NCBI RefSeq assembly: GCF_021341785.1
Contig: NZ_JAJTTF010000008.1
Coordinates: forward strand, 1-64,000
DNA: 64,000 nt
Direction of reading: 5' to 3'
Source of the DNA: Microbacterium sp. Au-Mic1
Lineage (GTDB): Bacteria > Actinomycetota > Actinomycetes > Actinomycetales > Microbacteriaceae
The translations under genes were made by a program, and so were the position numbers. Below, in pieces: positions 24,993 through 34,223 of the stretch; the stretch's first letter is position 1; each line of letters opens with the position of its first letter. The notes below the pieces were generated by a model. The model saw only the letters and a list, made by a program, of their open reading frames with translations, was not told the origin of the DNA and made no database searches.

Positions 24993-26666
24993 CTACTTGG
25001 CCGGCTTGAGGTTCATGATCACCTGAACGGCCGACGGCTGCGTCGGGTCGGCGGTCGCGTACTGATCCTTCTCACTCGGCCATCCCGTGTAGGTGCGCGT
25101 GTTGTACTCGCCCAGCTGCGGGTGCGTGCCGATCGGAATGGCCGGGACGTCCTCGACGAAGATCTTCTGCAGCTTCTCGAGGGCCGCGGTGCGGGTCGAC
25201 TCGTCCGAGGCCTGCGCGTACTCCTTGAGCAGCGCCGTCGCATCGGGGTTGTCGTACCGGCCGAAGTTGTCGGAGACCTTGCCGTCGGCGGCCTGCTCCA
25301 GGTAGGAGCCGTTCATGACGTCGTCATAGATGTGCCACGGGTTGGATCCGGAGCCCGTCCAGTGCAGTGCCGCGTCGAAGTTGCCGGTCGCCATGTTCGT
25401 GAACCACGTGTCCGCGTCGGGCGTCGCCACCTTGGCATCGGCGCCCAGCGTGCTCTTGATCTGCGTGGCGACCAGCTGGATGCCGGTGACGTAGTCGTTC
25501 CAGCCCTGCGGATCCTGCAGCGTGAACGACACCGGGTTACCGGAGGGATCGATCAGCGCGCCGTCCTTCCAGGTGTACCCGGCGTCGGTGAGCACCTTCT
25601 TGGCGCCGTCGACGTCGATGCTGAAGGTCTTGTCCTTGTACTCCGCGGCGATGTACTGGTCCCCCGTCGGCTGGGGGATGCCCGTCACGCTGGTGAGCTC
25701 GGGACCGGCGTTGCTGCGGGCCTTGTCCGCGTGCGCCTTGCGGTCGACGACCATGTTCACGGCCTTGCGGAAGGCGACGTCGTTGAACGGGGCCTTCGTG
25801 GTGTTCACGAGGATCATGTCGGGGCTGAGCACGTTGGCGCCCCAGAACACGTTGTGCGCCGGATCCTTGTCGACGTAGTTCGTCTTGTAGTCGGTGATGA
25901 AGATCTGCGCCCAGTCGGCCTCCTTGCTCTGCAGTGCGCGCAGCAGTCCGGTGTTGTCGTTGTACTCGAGGTACTTGAGCTGGCCCACCGGGACCTTGCC
26001 GCCCCAGTAGTCGGTGCGGGATTTCAGCACGACGCCCTGCGAGGAGAAGCTCTTGATCGTGTAGGGACCGGTTCCGACGGCCTCCTTGACCGGATCCTTG
26101 GTCGGATCGGCGATGCTCTTCCACTGGTGCTCGGGAACGATGCTCACCTGCAGCACATCGCCCTGCTTGACGAACTTGGACTCGCTGAAGGAGAGCACGA
26201 CGTTCTCGCCGTCCTTCTTGACGTCGGCGAGCTTGAGCCCGCCGAGATCGAGGGCGGGCGTGTTCTTGATGAGGTTGTAGGTGAAGACGATGTCATCCGC
26301 GGTGAAGGGCTTGCCGTCGCTCCACTTCACGTCGGCGCGAGGGGTGACGGTCAGCTGCGTGTAGTCGGCGTTCCACTCGACCTTCGATGCCAGCCAGGGT
26401 GTGGTCTCGTTCTTGCCGACCGGGTTCACCATGGCGAGCGGTTCGTAGATCATGCGGTCGTAGCCGAGGGACATGCCGGATCCGGTGGAGATGAACGGGT
26501 TGTTCGTCTGGGTCGAGAGGATGGCGGCGCCGTCCGGTTTCGCGACCGTGAGCGAACCGCCGCTCGCGCCGGAGGCGCTGGCGCCTCCCGATGAGCAGCC
26601 GGTCAGCGCCACCGCGCTGATCGCCGCGAACGCCGTCACCGCGATCAAGGTCTTCCTGAGCCTCAT
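24993..26666 (-). CDS. Family 5 extracellular solute-binding lipoprotein
   Basis: The 557-residue receptor has the signal KTLIAVTAFAAISAVALTGC with a lipobox cysteine, then a Ser/Gly linker. The family 5 body includes YDRMIYEPLAMVNP, KWSDGKPFTADDIVFTYNLI, and DFAALHWTGSGSNPWHIY-like segments (here NFDAALHWTGSGSNPWHIY). Family 5 proteins bind peptides, nickel or oligosaccharides. The operon's GH3 enzyme favours beta-oligosaccharides, as in cellobiose-type Opp systems. It is first in the operon and diverges from the TetR gene. A perfect ACTTACT/AGTAAGT inverted repeat lies 72 bp upstream. Confidence 0.92.
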   Translation of the reverse strand: MRLRKTLIAVTAFAAISAVALTGCSSGGASASGASGGSLTVAKPDGAAILSTQTNNPFISTGSGMSLGYDRMIYEPLAMVNPVGKNETTPWLASKVEWNADYTQLTVTPRADVKWSDGKPFTADDIVFTYNLIKNTPALDLGGLKLADVKKDGENVVLSFSESKFVKQGDVLQVSIVPEHQWKSIADPTKDPVKEAVGTGPYTIKSFSSQGVVLKSRTDYWGGKVPVGQLKYLEYNDNTGLLRALQSKEADWAQIFITDYKTNYVDKDPAHNVFWGANVLSPDMILVNTTKAPFNDVAFRKAVNMVVDRKAHADKARSNAGPELTSVTGIPQPTGDQYIAAEYKDKTFSIDVDGAKKVLTDAGYTWKDGALIDPSGNPVSFTLQDPQGWNDYVTGIQLVATQIKSTLGADAKVATPDADTWFTNMATGNFDAALHWTGSGSNPWHIYDDVMNGSYLEQAADGKVSDNFGRYDNPDATALLKEYAQASDESTRTAALEKLQKIFVEDVPAIPIGTHPQLGEYNTRTYTGWPSEKDQYATADPTQPSAVQVIMNLKPAK

Positions 26667-26737
26667 TGCTTCTCCTTCTGGTGGGGCACGGCCGTCGTGC
26701 GCCCATCTGGTGCGGGGTCCCGCTTCCTGGGGAATTA

Positions 26738-26759
26738 ACTTACTAGCGGGAAAGTAAGT
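26738..26759. promoter_or_regulatory. Candidate TetR operator between SBP5 operon and tetR
   Basis: Perfect 7-bp arms ACTTACT (26738-26744) and AGTAAGT (26753-26759), with 8 bp between, lie in the AT-rich centre of the 147-bp divergent region. A TAAGCT -10 element for tetR is at 26781-26786. The position suits repression of both genes by the adjacent TetR protein. Confidence 0.6.
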
Positions 26760-26813
26760 AAAGGTGAGGTTACCGATCAGTAAGCTGGATGACAAGCAGG
26801 GGAGGGAAACGGA

Positions 26814-27530
26814 ATGGTCACGACCACATCGAGCCGCGTGAAGTCGCGGCCGGAGACCGAGCGCAAGCGGACCGAGATCCTGAAGGCGGCGATCGAGATC
26901 TTCGGCGCCAAGGGATCCACGAACGGCACCCTCGCCGACATCGCCGAGCAGGTCGGCATGACGCACGCCGGAGTGCTGCACCACTTCGGATCCAAGCAGA
27001 AGCTGCTGCTCGAGGTGCTCGCCTACCGCGACGAGAGCGACGTCGCAGGACTCGCCGAGAAGCACATCCCCGACGGCCCCGCGCTTTTCCTGCACCTGGT
27101 CAAGACCGCCTTCGCCAACGAGCTGAGGCCCGGCATCGTGCAGGTCTACACCGTGCTCTCCAGCGAATCCGTGACCGACGACCACCCCGCTCGCGGATTC
27201 TTCGAGCACCGTTACGCGAAGCTCCGGGCCGAGGTGTCCGCCGCATTCGGCGAGCTGTGCACCCAGGAGGGCGTGACCGACACGTCGATGATCGCGCGCG
27301 CATCCGCCTCGATCCTCGCGGTCATGGACGGCCTGCAGCTGCAGTGGCTGCTCGACCCGTCGGCCGTGGAACTCGCCGAAGCCAGCGCGTTCGCGATCCG
27401 GGCGATCGTGAACGGGGTCCTCCACCCGGGTCCGGCCCTCGAGACCTACGTCGAGGAGGCCACAGCCGGCGGCAGCGCTCCCGCCGAACCCGCTTCGCGC
27501 ACCGCCCGGGCGGACCGCACGTCCCGCTGA
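26814..27530 (+). CDS. TetR family regulator of the Opp-type/GH3 operon
   Basis: The 238-residue protein has an N-terminal TetR DNA-binding domain at about residues 15-65 (RTEILKAAIEIFGAKG, then TLADIAEQVGMTHAGVLHHFGSK as helix-turn-helix, in part VGMTHAGVLHHFGSK). The ligand domain spans about 70-215. A disordered Ala/Pro/Arg tail closes the protein. It diverges from the SBP5 operon and has a GGGGAGGG ribosome site. The inverted repeat in the intergenic region is the likely operator. The ligand is unknown; a beta-oligosaccharide or its product is plausible. Confidence 0.88.
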   Translation: MVTTTSSRVKSRPETERKRTEILKAAIEIFGAKGSTNGTLADIAEQVGMTHAGVLHHFGSKQKLLLEVLAYRDESDVAGLAEKHIPDGPALFLHLVKTAFANELRPGIVQVYTVLSSESVTDDHPARGFFEHRYAKLRAEVSAAFGELCTQEGVTDTSMIARASASILAVMDGLQLQWLLDPSAVELAEASAFAIRAIVNGVLHPGPALETYVEEATAGGSAPAEPASRTARADRTSR

Positions 27531-27591
27531 CGACACCAGGGCGTCATGCGACGAATCAGGACCGATGGCGGATCCGCGTAGGCTCAGCCCT

Positions 27592-28806
27592 ATGACGATC
27601 GACCTCGAAGCGCTCTTCATCGACCTGCACCGCAACCCCGAGCTGTCGTTCCAGGAGGTGCGCACCGCGGGCATCGCCGCCGGGCACCTGCGAGACCTCG
27701 GGCTGGAGGTCACCGAGGGCGTCGGGCACACGGGCGTCATCGGCGTGCTGCGCAACGGCGACGGCCCCGTGGTGTGGGCGCGCGCCGACATGGATGCGCT
27801 GCCCGTCGTCGAGGAGTCGGGCCTGCCCTACGCCAGCACCGCGACCGGTGTCGACGCCGAGGGGCACGAGGTCGGCGTCATGCACGCGTGCGGACACGAC
27901 ATGCACGTGACCGCGATGATCGGCGCGGTGGAGGAGCTGGTCAGGACCAAGGACGACTGGTCCGGCACGCTGGTCGTGGTCATCCAGCCCGCCGAGGAGT
28001 TCGGCGCCGGCGCGCGCGCCATGCTCGACGACGGCGCCCTCGATCGCTTCCCCCGGCCTGACGTCGTGATCGGCCAGCACGTGACCCCGTTCCCCGCCGG
28101 CATGATCGGCGTGCGGCCCGGACCCCAGATGTCGGCCTCCGACGGCCTGCACGTCGTGCTGCACGGCCGCGGCGGGCACGGCTCGCGTCCGCACTCCACG
28201 ATCGATCCCGTCGTCATGGCCGCGGCGACGGTGATGCGCCTGCAGACCGTGGTCTCGCGAGAGGTGGACCCGCACGATCTCGCCGTCGTCACCGTCGGTG
28301 CGATCCACGCCGGCACCAAGAACAACATCATCCCGGCCGAGGCGACGCTCGACCTCAGCCTGCGCTATCCGGACGACGCGCTGCGCACCAAGGTGCTGGC
28401 GAAGGTGGAGCGGGTGATCAAGGCCGAGGCGATGGCGAGCGGCGCGACCCAGGATCCGACGATCGAGACGCTGCACACGCTGCCCGCGACGATCAACGAC
28501 GACGCCGCGACGGAGCGCGCGACGCAGGCCTTCCGCGCCGCGTTCGGCGAGGAGAACGTGATCGATCCGGGCCTGTTCACCGGCAGCGAGGACGTGTCGT
28601 GGTTCGCCCGGGATGCGGGCGTGCCGCTCGTGTTCTGGTTCTGGGGCGGCATCGCGCCGGCGCGCTACGCCGCCGCGGTGGCGCAGGGCACTGTCGACAG
28701 CGACATCGCCACCAACCACTCCCCGTTCTTCGCCGTCGAGATCCACCCCACGATCGAAGTGGGTGTCAGGGCGCTCACGGTCGCAGCCCGGGAGTTCCTG
28801 GACTGA
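27592..28806 (+). CDS. M20 family amidohydrolase (hippurate/N-acyl-amino acid hydrolase-like)
   Basis: The 404-residue metallo-amidohydrolase has MHACGHDMHVTAMIGAVEEL (metal-binding Cys/His pair), PAEEFGAGARAML (catalytic and metal Glu), and GRGGHGSRPHSTIDPV of the dimerisation domain. TGSEDVSWFA and TNHSPFF supply further metal ligands. Such enzymes cleave N-acyl or indole-type amide conjugates. The ATG at 27592 is favoured: a TAGGCT -10 box ends 7 bp before it, with no ribosome site (leaderless type). The 3' end overlaps the convergent sortase gene by 32 bp. Confidence 0.92.
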   Translation: MTIDLEALFIDLHRNPELSFQEVRTAGIAAGHLRDLGLEVTEGVGHTGVIGVLRNGDGPVVWARADMDALPVVEESGLPYASTATGVDAEGHEVGVMHACGHDMHVTAMIGAVEELVRTKDDWSGTLVVVIQPAEEFGAGARAMLDDGALDRFPRPDVVIGQHVTPFPAGMIGVRPGPQMSASDGLHVVLHGRGGHGSRPHSTIDPVVMAAATVMRLQTVVSREVDPHDLAVVTVGAIHAGTKNNIIPAEATLDLSLRYPDDALRTKVLAKVERVIKAEAMASGATQDPTIETLHTLPATINDDAATERATQAFRAAFGEENVIDPGLFTGSEDVSWFARDAGVPLVFWFWGGIAPARYAAAVAQGTVDSDIATNHSPFFAVEIHPTIEVGVRALTVAAREFLD

Positions 28807-29737
28807 CGGATGCCCCTGCGACCGCGTCTGCTCCGCGGTCGGAGTCACGGCGAGGGCGCCCGGCGGCCACGACGACACCGGCCAGCAGAACAAGAGCGGA
28901 GCCGATCACGACCGTCCACCAGGGGAACCCGGGGATGTCCGGCGGCGTTCCGGCGGCGTCGAGGTCCTTCTGCGGGGTCGGCGTCACGCGCTCACCCGTG
29001 ACCAGGATCCTGTGGCTGTTGATGCCGAGCGGGGTGCACGTCACGAGAGTGACGAGGTCTTCTCCGGGCTGCGCGCTCAGGGTCTGCGTCTCCTCGGGGA
29101 GCACGACCTTGGTGTCGCGCACCCGATAGGTCAGCACCTGCCCGAACACCTCGACCGTGAACGTGTCTCCGACCTTCAGCTGATCGAGGTTGTCGAACAG
29201 GGTCGCGCCGGCCAGGCCTCGATGCGCGGTGAGAACGGAGTGCTGATCGGCACCGCCGATGGGCAGAGAGGTGCCCTCGAGATGTCCGACGCCCTTGGTC
29301 AGGGTGGAGTCGGACGTGCCGTGGTAGATCGGGAGGTCGACGCCGATCGAGGCGATGCGCAGGCGGCCCATGACGCCATCCGCGTCGGCCCGGAGGATGC
29401 GGGGATAGTCGAATCCGGGCGCTGCTGCGGTGCTCGTCGGGATGCGCGAGCCCGGCGCGACGAGCGCCCCGCCGACGAGGGCCCTGTTGTACGCCCTCGC
29501 CTCCTCGAGCGCCTTGTCGCGCGCATCGGCCGCGGAGCCGCCGACTTCGGAGTCCACCTTCACGATCAGCTGCGACTGGTTGTACTGCGACCACCAGCTC
29601 GCCACCGTCGGGTACATCAGCACGAGGACGCCGACGAAGGCGATGGCGGCGAGGATCGCCGTCGCCCAAGGCATCCGCCATCGCCGGCGGGGTGCGGGCC
29701 TCGCGTCGCGGCGACGCATCGGCGAGGTCTGGGACAC
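28775..29737 (-). CDS. Class C (pilus) sortase
   Basis: The 320-residue membrane transpeptidase polymerises pilins. It has an N-terminal transmembrane helix (ATAILAAIAFVGVLVLMYPTV), a lid region with IPTSTAAAPGFDYPRIL, the catalytic core with His in LTAHRGL, Cys in LVTCTPLGINSHR and Arg in the same HRILVTG segment, and a C-terminal helix (WWTVVIGSALVLLAGVVV). Two membrane anchors plus TLVTCTP are the class C pattern. The GTG at 29737 has an excellent GAGGAG site. It is last in the tip-backbone-sortase operon, after a strong hairpin. Confidence 0.93.
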   Translation of the reverse strand: MSQTSPMRRRDARPAPRRRWRMPWATAILAAIAFVGVLVLMYPTVASWWSQYNQSQLIVKVDSEVGGSAADARDKALEEARAYNRALVGGALVAPGSRIPTSTAAAPGFDYPRILRADADGVMGRLRIASIGVDLPIYHGTSDSTLTKGVGHLEGTSLPIGGADQHSVLTAHRGLAGATLFDNLDQLKVGDTFTVEVFGQVLTYRVRDTKVVLPEETQTLSAQPGEDLVTLVTCTPLGINSHRILVTGERVTPTPQKDLDAAGTPPDIPGFPWWTVVIGSALVLLAGVVVAAGRPRRDSDRGADAVAGASVSPGTPGLRP

Positions 29738-29823
29738 GACTGCTCCTCTCAGCCTCGATGTGCTGGGGCTAACGGATCCCGACTCCGGCCCCGGACAGCA
29801 CCGGGAAGGGGCGGGAAGAAGAA

Positions 29824-29859
29824 GAGGAGGGCAGGAGCCTGGGGGCTCCTGCCCTCCTC
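29824..29859 (-). terminator. Hairpin terminator/attenuator between pilin and sortase
   Basis: Perfect 16-bp arms GAGGAGGGCAGGAGCC (29824-29839) and complement (29844-29859) have a 4-nt loop. On the minus strand they are followed by TTCTTCTTCCC. It lies between the backbone pilin and sortase genes and probably limits sortase expression relative to pilin. Confidence 0.78.
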
Positions 29860-29906
29860 GGGTCCGTGAATGCGCCTTGTGGGAAGGATCACTCACGGAC
29901 GACGGA

Positions 29907-31313
29907 TCAGTGGCGACGAGCGCGCACGCGGCGCACCAGGATCGCACTGACACCGGCCACGACCAGCAGACCGCCGACGACGGCGAACAGCGTGCTGCCC
30001 GCACCACCGGTCAGCGGCAGGTTCGGGCCGAACTGCTGGGTGTTGGAGATCGTGATGCTGGTCGGGTTGGCCTGACCGTTGGCGGTCACCGTGACCTGCG
30101 TCCACGGGTCGGCAGGGAGCACGTAGCCGGCCGGAGCCTGGGTCTCCTTGAGCCAGTAGTCCTTGCTCTTCACGTCGTTGTTTCCGACCCACAGGCCGTC
30201 GATCAGGATCTGGCCGTTGGCGTCGGTCGTGACGGGGCCGGCGACCTTGGTGCCGTTCTTGGCGTCGTAGACCTCGAAGATCGCACCCTGGAGCGTGTTC
30301 TTCGTGGTGCCGTCCTGCTTGACGACCTTCAGCGGACCCCAGTTGGTCTGCGGGGTGTTGGTCGTGCGGTCGGAGCCGTTGGTGTTGACGACGGCCGTGT
30401 TCAGGATCTGGCCATCGGCACCGAGCGAGGTCACGGTCGTGGTGATGTCCGCGGTCACGGCGGTCTTGCCTGCGAGCTTGCCCAGTCCGGTCGCCGTGAA
30501 GGTGATCACGGTGTTGCCGGAGACGGTGTAGTCCGTGCCCTCCACGAGGGTGGTGCCGTCGACCTTGACCACGGCGCCGACGTAGGTCAGGCGCGGGTCG
30601 AGGTTGTCGGTGATCGAGAAGCTGCGGTAGGTGTCACCTGCGGCCAGGGCGGGGATCGGCGCGTTGACCGTCCACACGATCTGCGAGCCCAGCACCGGCG
30701 CCTTCGGGTCGGCGACGGTCTTGGTCGGCTCCGTGGAGTTCAGCTTGTTCTTCGGGTAGACGTGCACGTTGTAGAGCCAGGTGCCCTGGTTCGGGTACGG
30801 GACCGACACGAGGAACGGCTGCACCGGCGAGACGATCGGGTTCGCGCCGGGGCTGGTCTCGGTCACCAGGTACAGGCCGTACGGCAGGTTCGAGACCACG
30901 GCCTGGCCGGAGGCGTCGGTGGTCGCCGTGGTGCCGGCGGCGAGGGAGAACGGCGCCGACGACACGTTCGCGGGCGTCGCGGTCTTCGCCTGGTCCCAGC
31001 CTGCGGCAGTGGTGAGGTCGATCGGAGTGCCGTTCGCGCTCACGCGCTGAACGCTGAACTGCACACCCTCGAGGCCCTGCCCGAGTGCGGCGATCTTCGC
31101 GGGGTCGGTGATCTGGGTGCCGTCACCCGCGGCGCCGGGGTCGCCGGCGTGCTTGTGGATGGTGATGCTGCCCGTGGTGCCCGTGATGTTCGACGGGCTC
31201 AGGGTGTCGGCGGCGTTCGCGGCCGGCGACACGGCGAGGGCGCCGAGGGCGGCGAGAGCCGCGACTCCGAGCCCGGCTGCGAGCTTGCGCAGCCCGAGAG
31301 ACCTGCTGGTCAT
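29907..31313 (-). CDS. SpaA-type backbone pilin with LPLTG anchor
   Basis: The 468-residue secreted pilin has a Sec signal (about 1-34, ending SPAANAA), the pilin motif WLYNVHVYPKNKL (its Lys joins subunits), an E-box YWLKETQAPAGY needed for the internal isopeptide bond, and a sorting signal NLPLTGGAGS followed by a hydrophobic span and RRVRARRH. The middle holds Ig-like CnaA/CnaB domains. The local class C sortase would link the pilin-motif Lys of one subunit to the LPLTG Thr of the next. It lies between the tip protein and sortase genes. A weak AGGAACGGAA ribosome site precedes the ATG. Confidence 0.94.
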   Translation of the reverse strand: MTSRSLGLRKLAAGLGVAALAALGALAVSPAANAADTLSPSNITGTTGSITIHKHAGDPGAAGDGTQITDPAKIAALGQGLEGVQFSVQRVSANGTPIDLTTAAGWDQAKTATPANVSSAPFSLAAGTTATTDASGQAVVSNLPYGLYLVTETSPGANPIVSPVQPFLVSVPYPNQGTWLYNVHVYPKNKLNSTEPTKTVADPKAPVLGSQIVWTVNAPIPALAAGDTYRSFSITDNLDPRLTYVGAVVKVDGTTLVEGTDYTVSGNTVITFTATGLGKLAGKTAVTADITTTVTSLGADGQILNTAVVNTNGSDRTTNTPQTNWGPLKVVKQDGTTKNTLQGAIFEVYDAKNGTKVAGPVTTDANGQILIDGLWVGNNDVKSKDYWLKETQAPAGYVLPADPWTQVTVTANGQANPTSITISNTQQFGPNLPLTGGAGSTLFAVVGGLLVVAGVSAILVRRVRARRH

Positions 31314-31358
31314 TTCCGTTCCTGCTTTCTTTGTCGTTCGTCGACCGACACCCGTCGG

Positions 31359-31380
31359 CCGACAGTTGTCCTGCTGTCGG
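31359..31380. promoter_or_regulatory. Small hairpin in tip-backbone spacer
   Basis: CCGACAG (31359-31365) and CTGTCGG (31374-31380) form a 7-bp stem in the 84-bp spacer between the tip-protein stop and the pilin start. It may be a processing or attenuation site that raises backbone pilin over tip protein. No T-run follows. Confidence 0.4.
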
Positions 31381-31397
31381 TTGAGGCGGGTGATGGG

Positions 31398-33773
31398 TCA
31401 GGAGGCGCGACGCGTGCTGCGGCGCAGGCGGAGGATGCCGAGGAGCGCGAGCGCGGCGAACACGATGGCGCCGCCCGCGAGGAGGAACGCGTCGCTTCCG
31501 ACGCCTCCGGTCAACGGCAGCACCGCGCCAGGCTGCTGCTCGTTCGGCTGAGCACCGATGTCGAGCGTGGTGCCGGCATTGGCGGCGTTCACCGTGAAGG
31601 TGAAGGATCCGGCTGCGATGTAACCGGCGGGAGCCAGCGTCTCCTTGGCGGAGTAGGTTCCCCAGGCGAGCTTGTCGAGGCGGAAGGCGCCCGGCGCCGG
31701 GTCGAGGTCGGGGCCGGCGCAGGGCGCTGTGGTGCAGTCCTTGACGACGAGCCCCTGGGCGGGCAGGCCGGGGCCGGTGAGCGTCCACTCGGATCCGGCG
31801 AGCTGGGCGCCGGTCGCCTTCGACGTCTTGGTCCAGGCCACGGATCCGGGCTTGCTCGCGTTCGTGATCGTGCAGACCGCGTTCGCGTTCGCCGCGACGG
31901 TGACGGAGGATCCGGTCGCGGTCGCGCCGGTGCAGGTCCAGGCCCCTGCGGCATAGCCCGCGGGGCTGCCGCTCTCCGAGAGCGCGTAGGTCCCCGGGGT
32001 CACGACCGCGCTCGTCACGCTCGCGTCTCCGGTCTTTCCGGTGATCGTCTGCGTTCCGCTCGCGGTGAGCGTCCAGTCCGAGACCACGGAACCGCCGCCG
32101 TAGGTGTTGTCGACCTGCTTCTTCAGCGTCAGCGTCGCCGCCGACGGCTTGTTCGTGATCGTGCAGGCCACCGCATCGCCGGGGGCGACGCCGGTGACGT
32201 CCGCACCCGCGGCGCCGGGCAGGGTCACGGTGCGCTGCGAGCCGCCCAGCGACGTGACGGTGCAACTGCCGTTGACGAAGTCCCACCCGCTCTTCTGCGT
32301 CTCCGAGACGCGCACGGTCGCCCGCGACGTCGTCTTGTCGAACGCGACGGTCCAGTTCACATCGCCCGAGGTCGGCGTCGTCTGCGCGGTCGCGGAGGGC
32401 GTGGAGGTGGCGGTCCCTGTGGTCGCGGTGGTCGCCGCGCCGAGGCTCCAGCCGGCACCGGGTGCCGGGTTCTTGCCGGTGATGTCGAGCACGGTCTTGT
32501 GCACGACGACGGTCGCGAGCAGCGGCGCGTTCGTGATGGTGCACACGACGCTGGCGCCCGAGCGGTTCGGGATCGTGAGCTGGCCCGCGGCGTTGGTCGG
32601 CACCGTCGCACCGGTCTCGTCGACGCAGGCGAGCGAGCTCGCGTAGTCGGCCAGCGTGCCGGGCGACCCGGAGGCGATCGCCTCGGACACCGTGTACGCG
32701 TTGTTCTGGATCACCGGCAGCGGACCGATCTGGGCGGCCTGGACCCCCGTGGCGTTCCCGGTCGTCGTCGCGGTCGCGGACTCGGTCGTGCCGCTCTTGA
32801 CGGACAGCCGGAACTGGTCGCCGACGTGGGCGCGGGCGACGACGTTCTTCTTGACCGTGAGGTTCGCGGGCGAGTTGCAGCTCGCCAGATCCGTGCTGGA
32901 GAGGTTGTTGGTGACGTCGCCGCCGATCTGGGCGCCGGTCGAGGCGTTGTACTCGCGAACGGTCGATGCGTTGCCGAGGTACATCGAACCGGTGGTGTTG
33001 AACGCCATGCCGTTGATGTTGGAGAACCCGGACGGCGTGAACGAGAAGGACGGCGACGACGCGAGCAGCCCGCCGTTGCCGGAGGCGAGCGCCGCCGCGG
33101 TCACCGAGTACACGGTCGTCGTGGACGCACTGCCGACGACGTACAGGTTGCCGTTCGCGTCGAAGGCCATGTCGCCGTTGGTGCCGCCCGCGGCCGAGGT
33201 GTCGATCGTGCCGACCAGCGAGAACGTCCCGGTGCTCAGCACGTACTTGTAGATGTAGAAGCTGCCGGAGGCGAACCCTCCGAAGAAGTAGTCACCGGTC
33301 TTCAGGTCGATCGCGCCGGCGATGAGCGTCGCAGACGTCGTGTAGCTGTCGCCCGTGGGCTTCCACGCGGATCCGTCGAAGTACCAGATGGTCGCGGTGC
33401 GGCTGCTGTTCGTCCGCTCGTACGCGATCGCCGTGGCGCCGTTCGCGCCGATGCCCAGACCGTTGAACGACGAGACCCCGGTGGCCGCGGTGCCGACCGA
33501 AGAGACGGCGCCGTTCGCGACGCGCTGCAGCTGTCCGGTGCCCGACAGCGCGTAGAAGGTTCCGGTCGCGCAGACCAGGCCGGCACTGGTCGCCGGTGCG
33601 ACGCGCGCCGGCACCGGAGCCAGCGCGGCGGAACGCACCGAGGTCGCCGCGGGCGAACCGCTCAGCGAATGCGAGGCGGTTGCGGCCTGCGCGGCGGGCG
33701 TCGCGACGAATGCGAGCGCGATCGTCGTCCCCAGCGCCACGACGGCGCGCGCGAAGTGGTCCCCAAGCTTCAT
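31398..33773 (-). CDS. Large LPLTG surface protein, probable pilus tip/adhesin
   Basis: The 791-residue cell-wall protein has a signal peptide (about 1-30, ending ATPAAQAA). An N-terminal region (about 60-310) has propeller-like repeats (NGDMAFDANGNLYVVG, NINGMAFNTTGSMYLGN). Several SpaA/DUF11-like beta domains follow, each ending in a VVCTITNAP- or VCTITNKPS-type strand. A CnaB-like E-box is at SAKETLAPAGY. The end is VLPLTGGVGSDAF, a hydrophobic span and RLRRSTRRAS. Tip pilins of other SpaA loci often carry a vWA domain; none is seen here, and the propeller-like head takes its place. It is first in the pilus operon. Ligand unknown. Confidence 0.86.
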   Translation of the reverse strand: MKLGDHFARAVVALGTTIALAFVATPAAQAATASHSLSGSPAATSVRSAALAPVPARVAPATSAGLVCATGTFYALSGTGQLQRVANGAVSSVGTAATGVSSFNGLGIGANGATAIAYERTNSSRTATIWYFDGSAWKPTGDSYTTSATLIAGAIDLKTGDYFFGGFASGSFYIYKYVLSTGTFSLVGTIDTSAAGGTNGDMAFDANGNLYVVGSASTTTVYSVTAAALASGNGGLLASSPSFSFTPSGFSNINGMAFNTTGSMYLGNASTVREYNASTGAQIGGDVTNNLSSTDLASCNSPANLTVKKNVVARAHVGDQFRLSVKSGTTESATATTTGNATGVQAAQIGPLPVIQNNAYTVSEAIASGSPGTLADYASSLACVDETGATVPTNAAGQLTIPNRSGASVVCTITNAPLLATVVVHKTVLDITGKNPAPGAGWSLGAATTATTGTATSTPSATAQTTPTSGDVNWTVAFDKTTSRATVRVSETQKSGWDFVNGSCTVTSLGGSQRTVTLPGAAGADVTGVAPGDAVACTITNKPSAATLTLKKQVDNTYGGGSVVSDWTLTASGTQTITGKTGDASVTSAVVTPGTYALSESGSPAGYAAGAWTCTGATATGSSVTVAANANAVCTITNASKPGSVAWTKTSKATGAQLAGSEWTLTGPGLPAQGLVVKDCTTAPCAGPDLDPAPGAFRLDKLAWGTYSAKETLAPAGYIAAGSFTFTVNAANAGTTLDIGAQPNEQQPGAVLPLTGGVGSDAFLLAGGAIVFAALALLGILRLRRSTRRAS

Positions 33774-34223
33774 TGTGCTCCCCAGCCACAGAAGAAGGGC
33801 GCCCGCTCCCCGCGGAACGTCCTTCAGGAGGGCCGATCGCTCGACCCTCTCCTCCCCATCGGACCATCCCCTGGCCCGTTGTTCGGGAACCCATTTCCCG
33901 TGAGTCCCCTACGGCCGCCAATTCCCCTGACGACCTGGATCCCGTCTTCGCCCGCATCCGGCCCCAGGGTCGGATGCACGACCGCGCGCGGACAGTGGAT
34001 CTGATCAAGACGCTACGACACGTTGGGTCGATTCACAAAATCGACCTCCGCACGGCACCTCGCACGAGCACGCCGTCGCGACCGCGGTCCGACGCGATGC
34101 GTCGCCCTGGATCCCTCGTGCCCGCCCGCGTGGGGAAGGAATCGGTTTCAGCCACGACCCCGGATTCTCATGGGCGGCTGATAGCAATCGGCAGAAGGAT
34201 GGCAGCTGCTCGAAGGGGGAGCC
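33774..34223. other. 450-bp divergent intergenic region, pilus operon / ABC exporter
   Basis: No credible gene was found here. A small perfect hairpin GGTCGATT-CACAA-AATCGACC (34026-34046) may be an operator. The ATP-binding gene has a GGGGGAG ribosome site at the right edge. Promoters of both operons must lie here, but no convincing -35/-10 pair could be assigned by eye. Confidence 0.5.
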
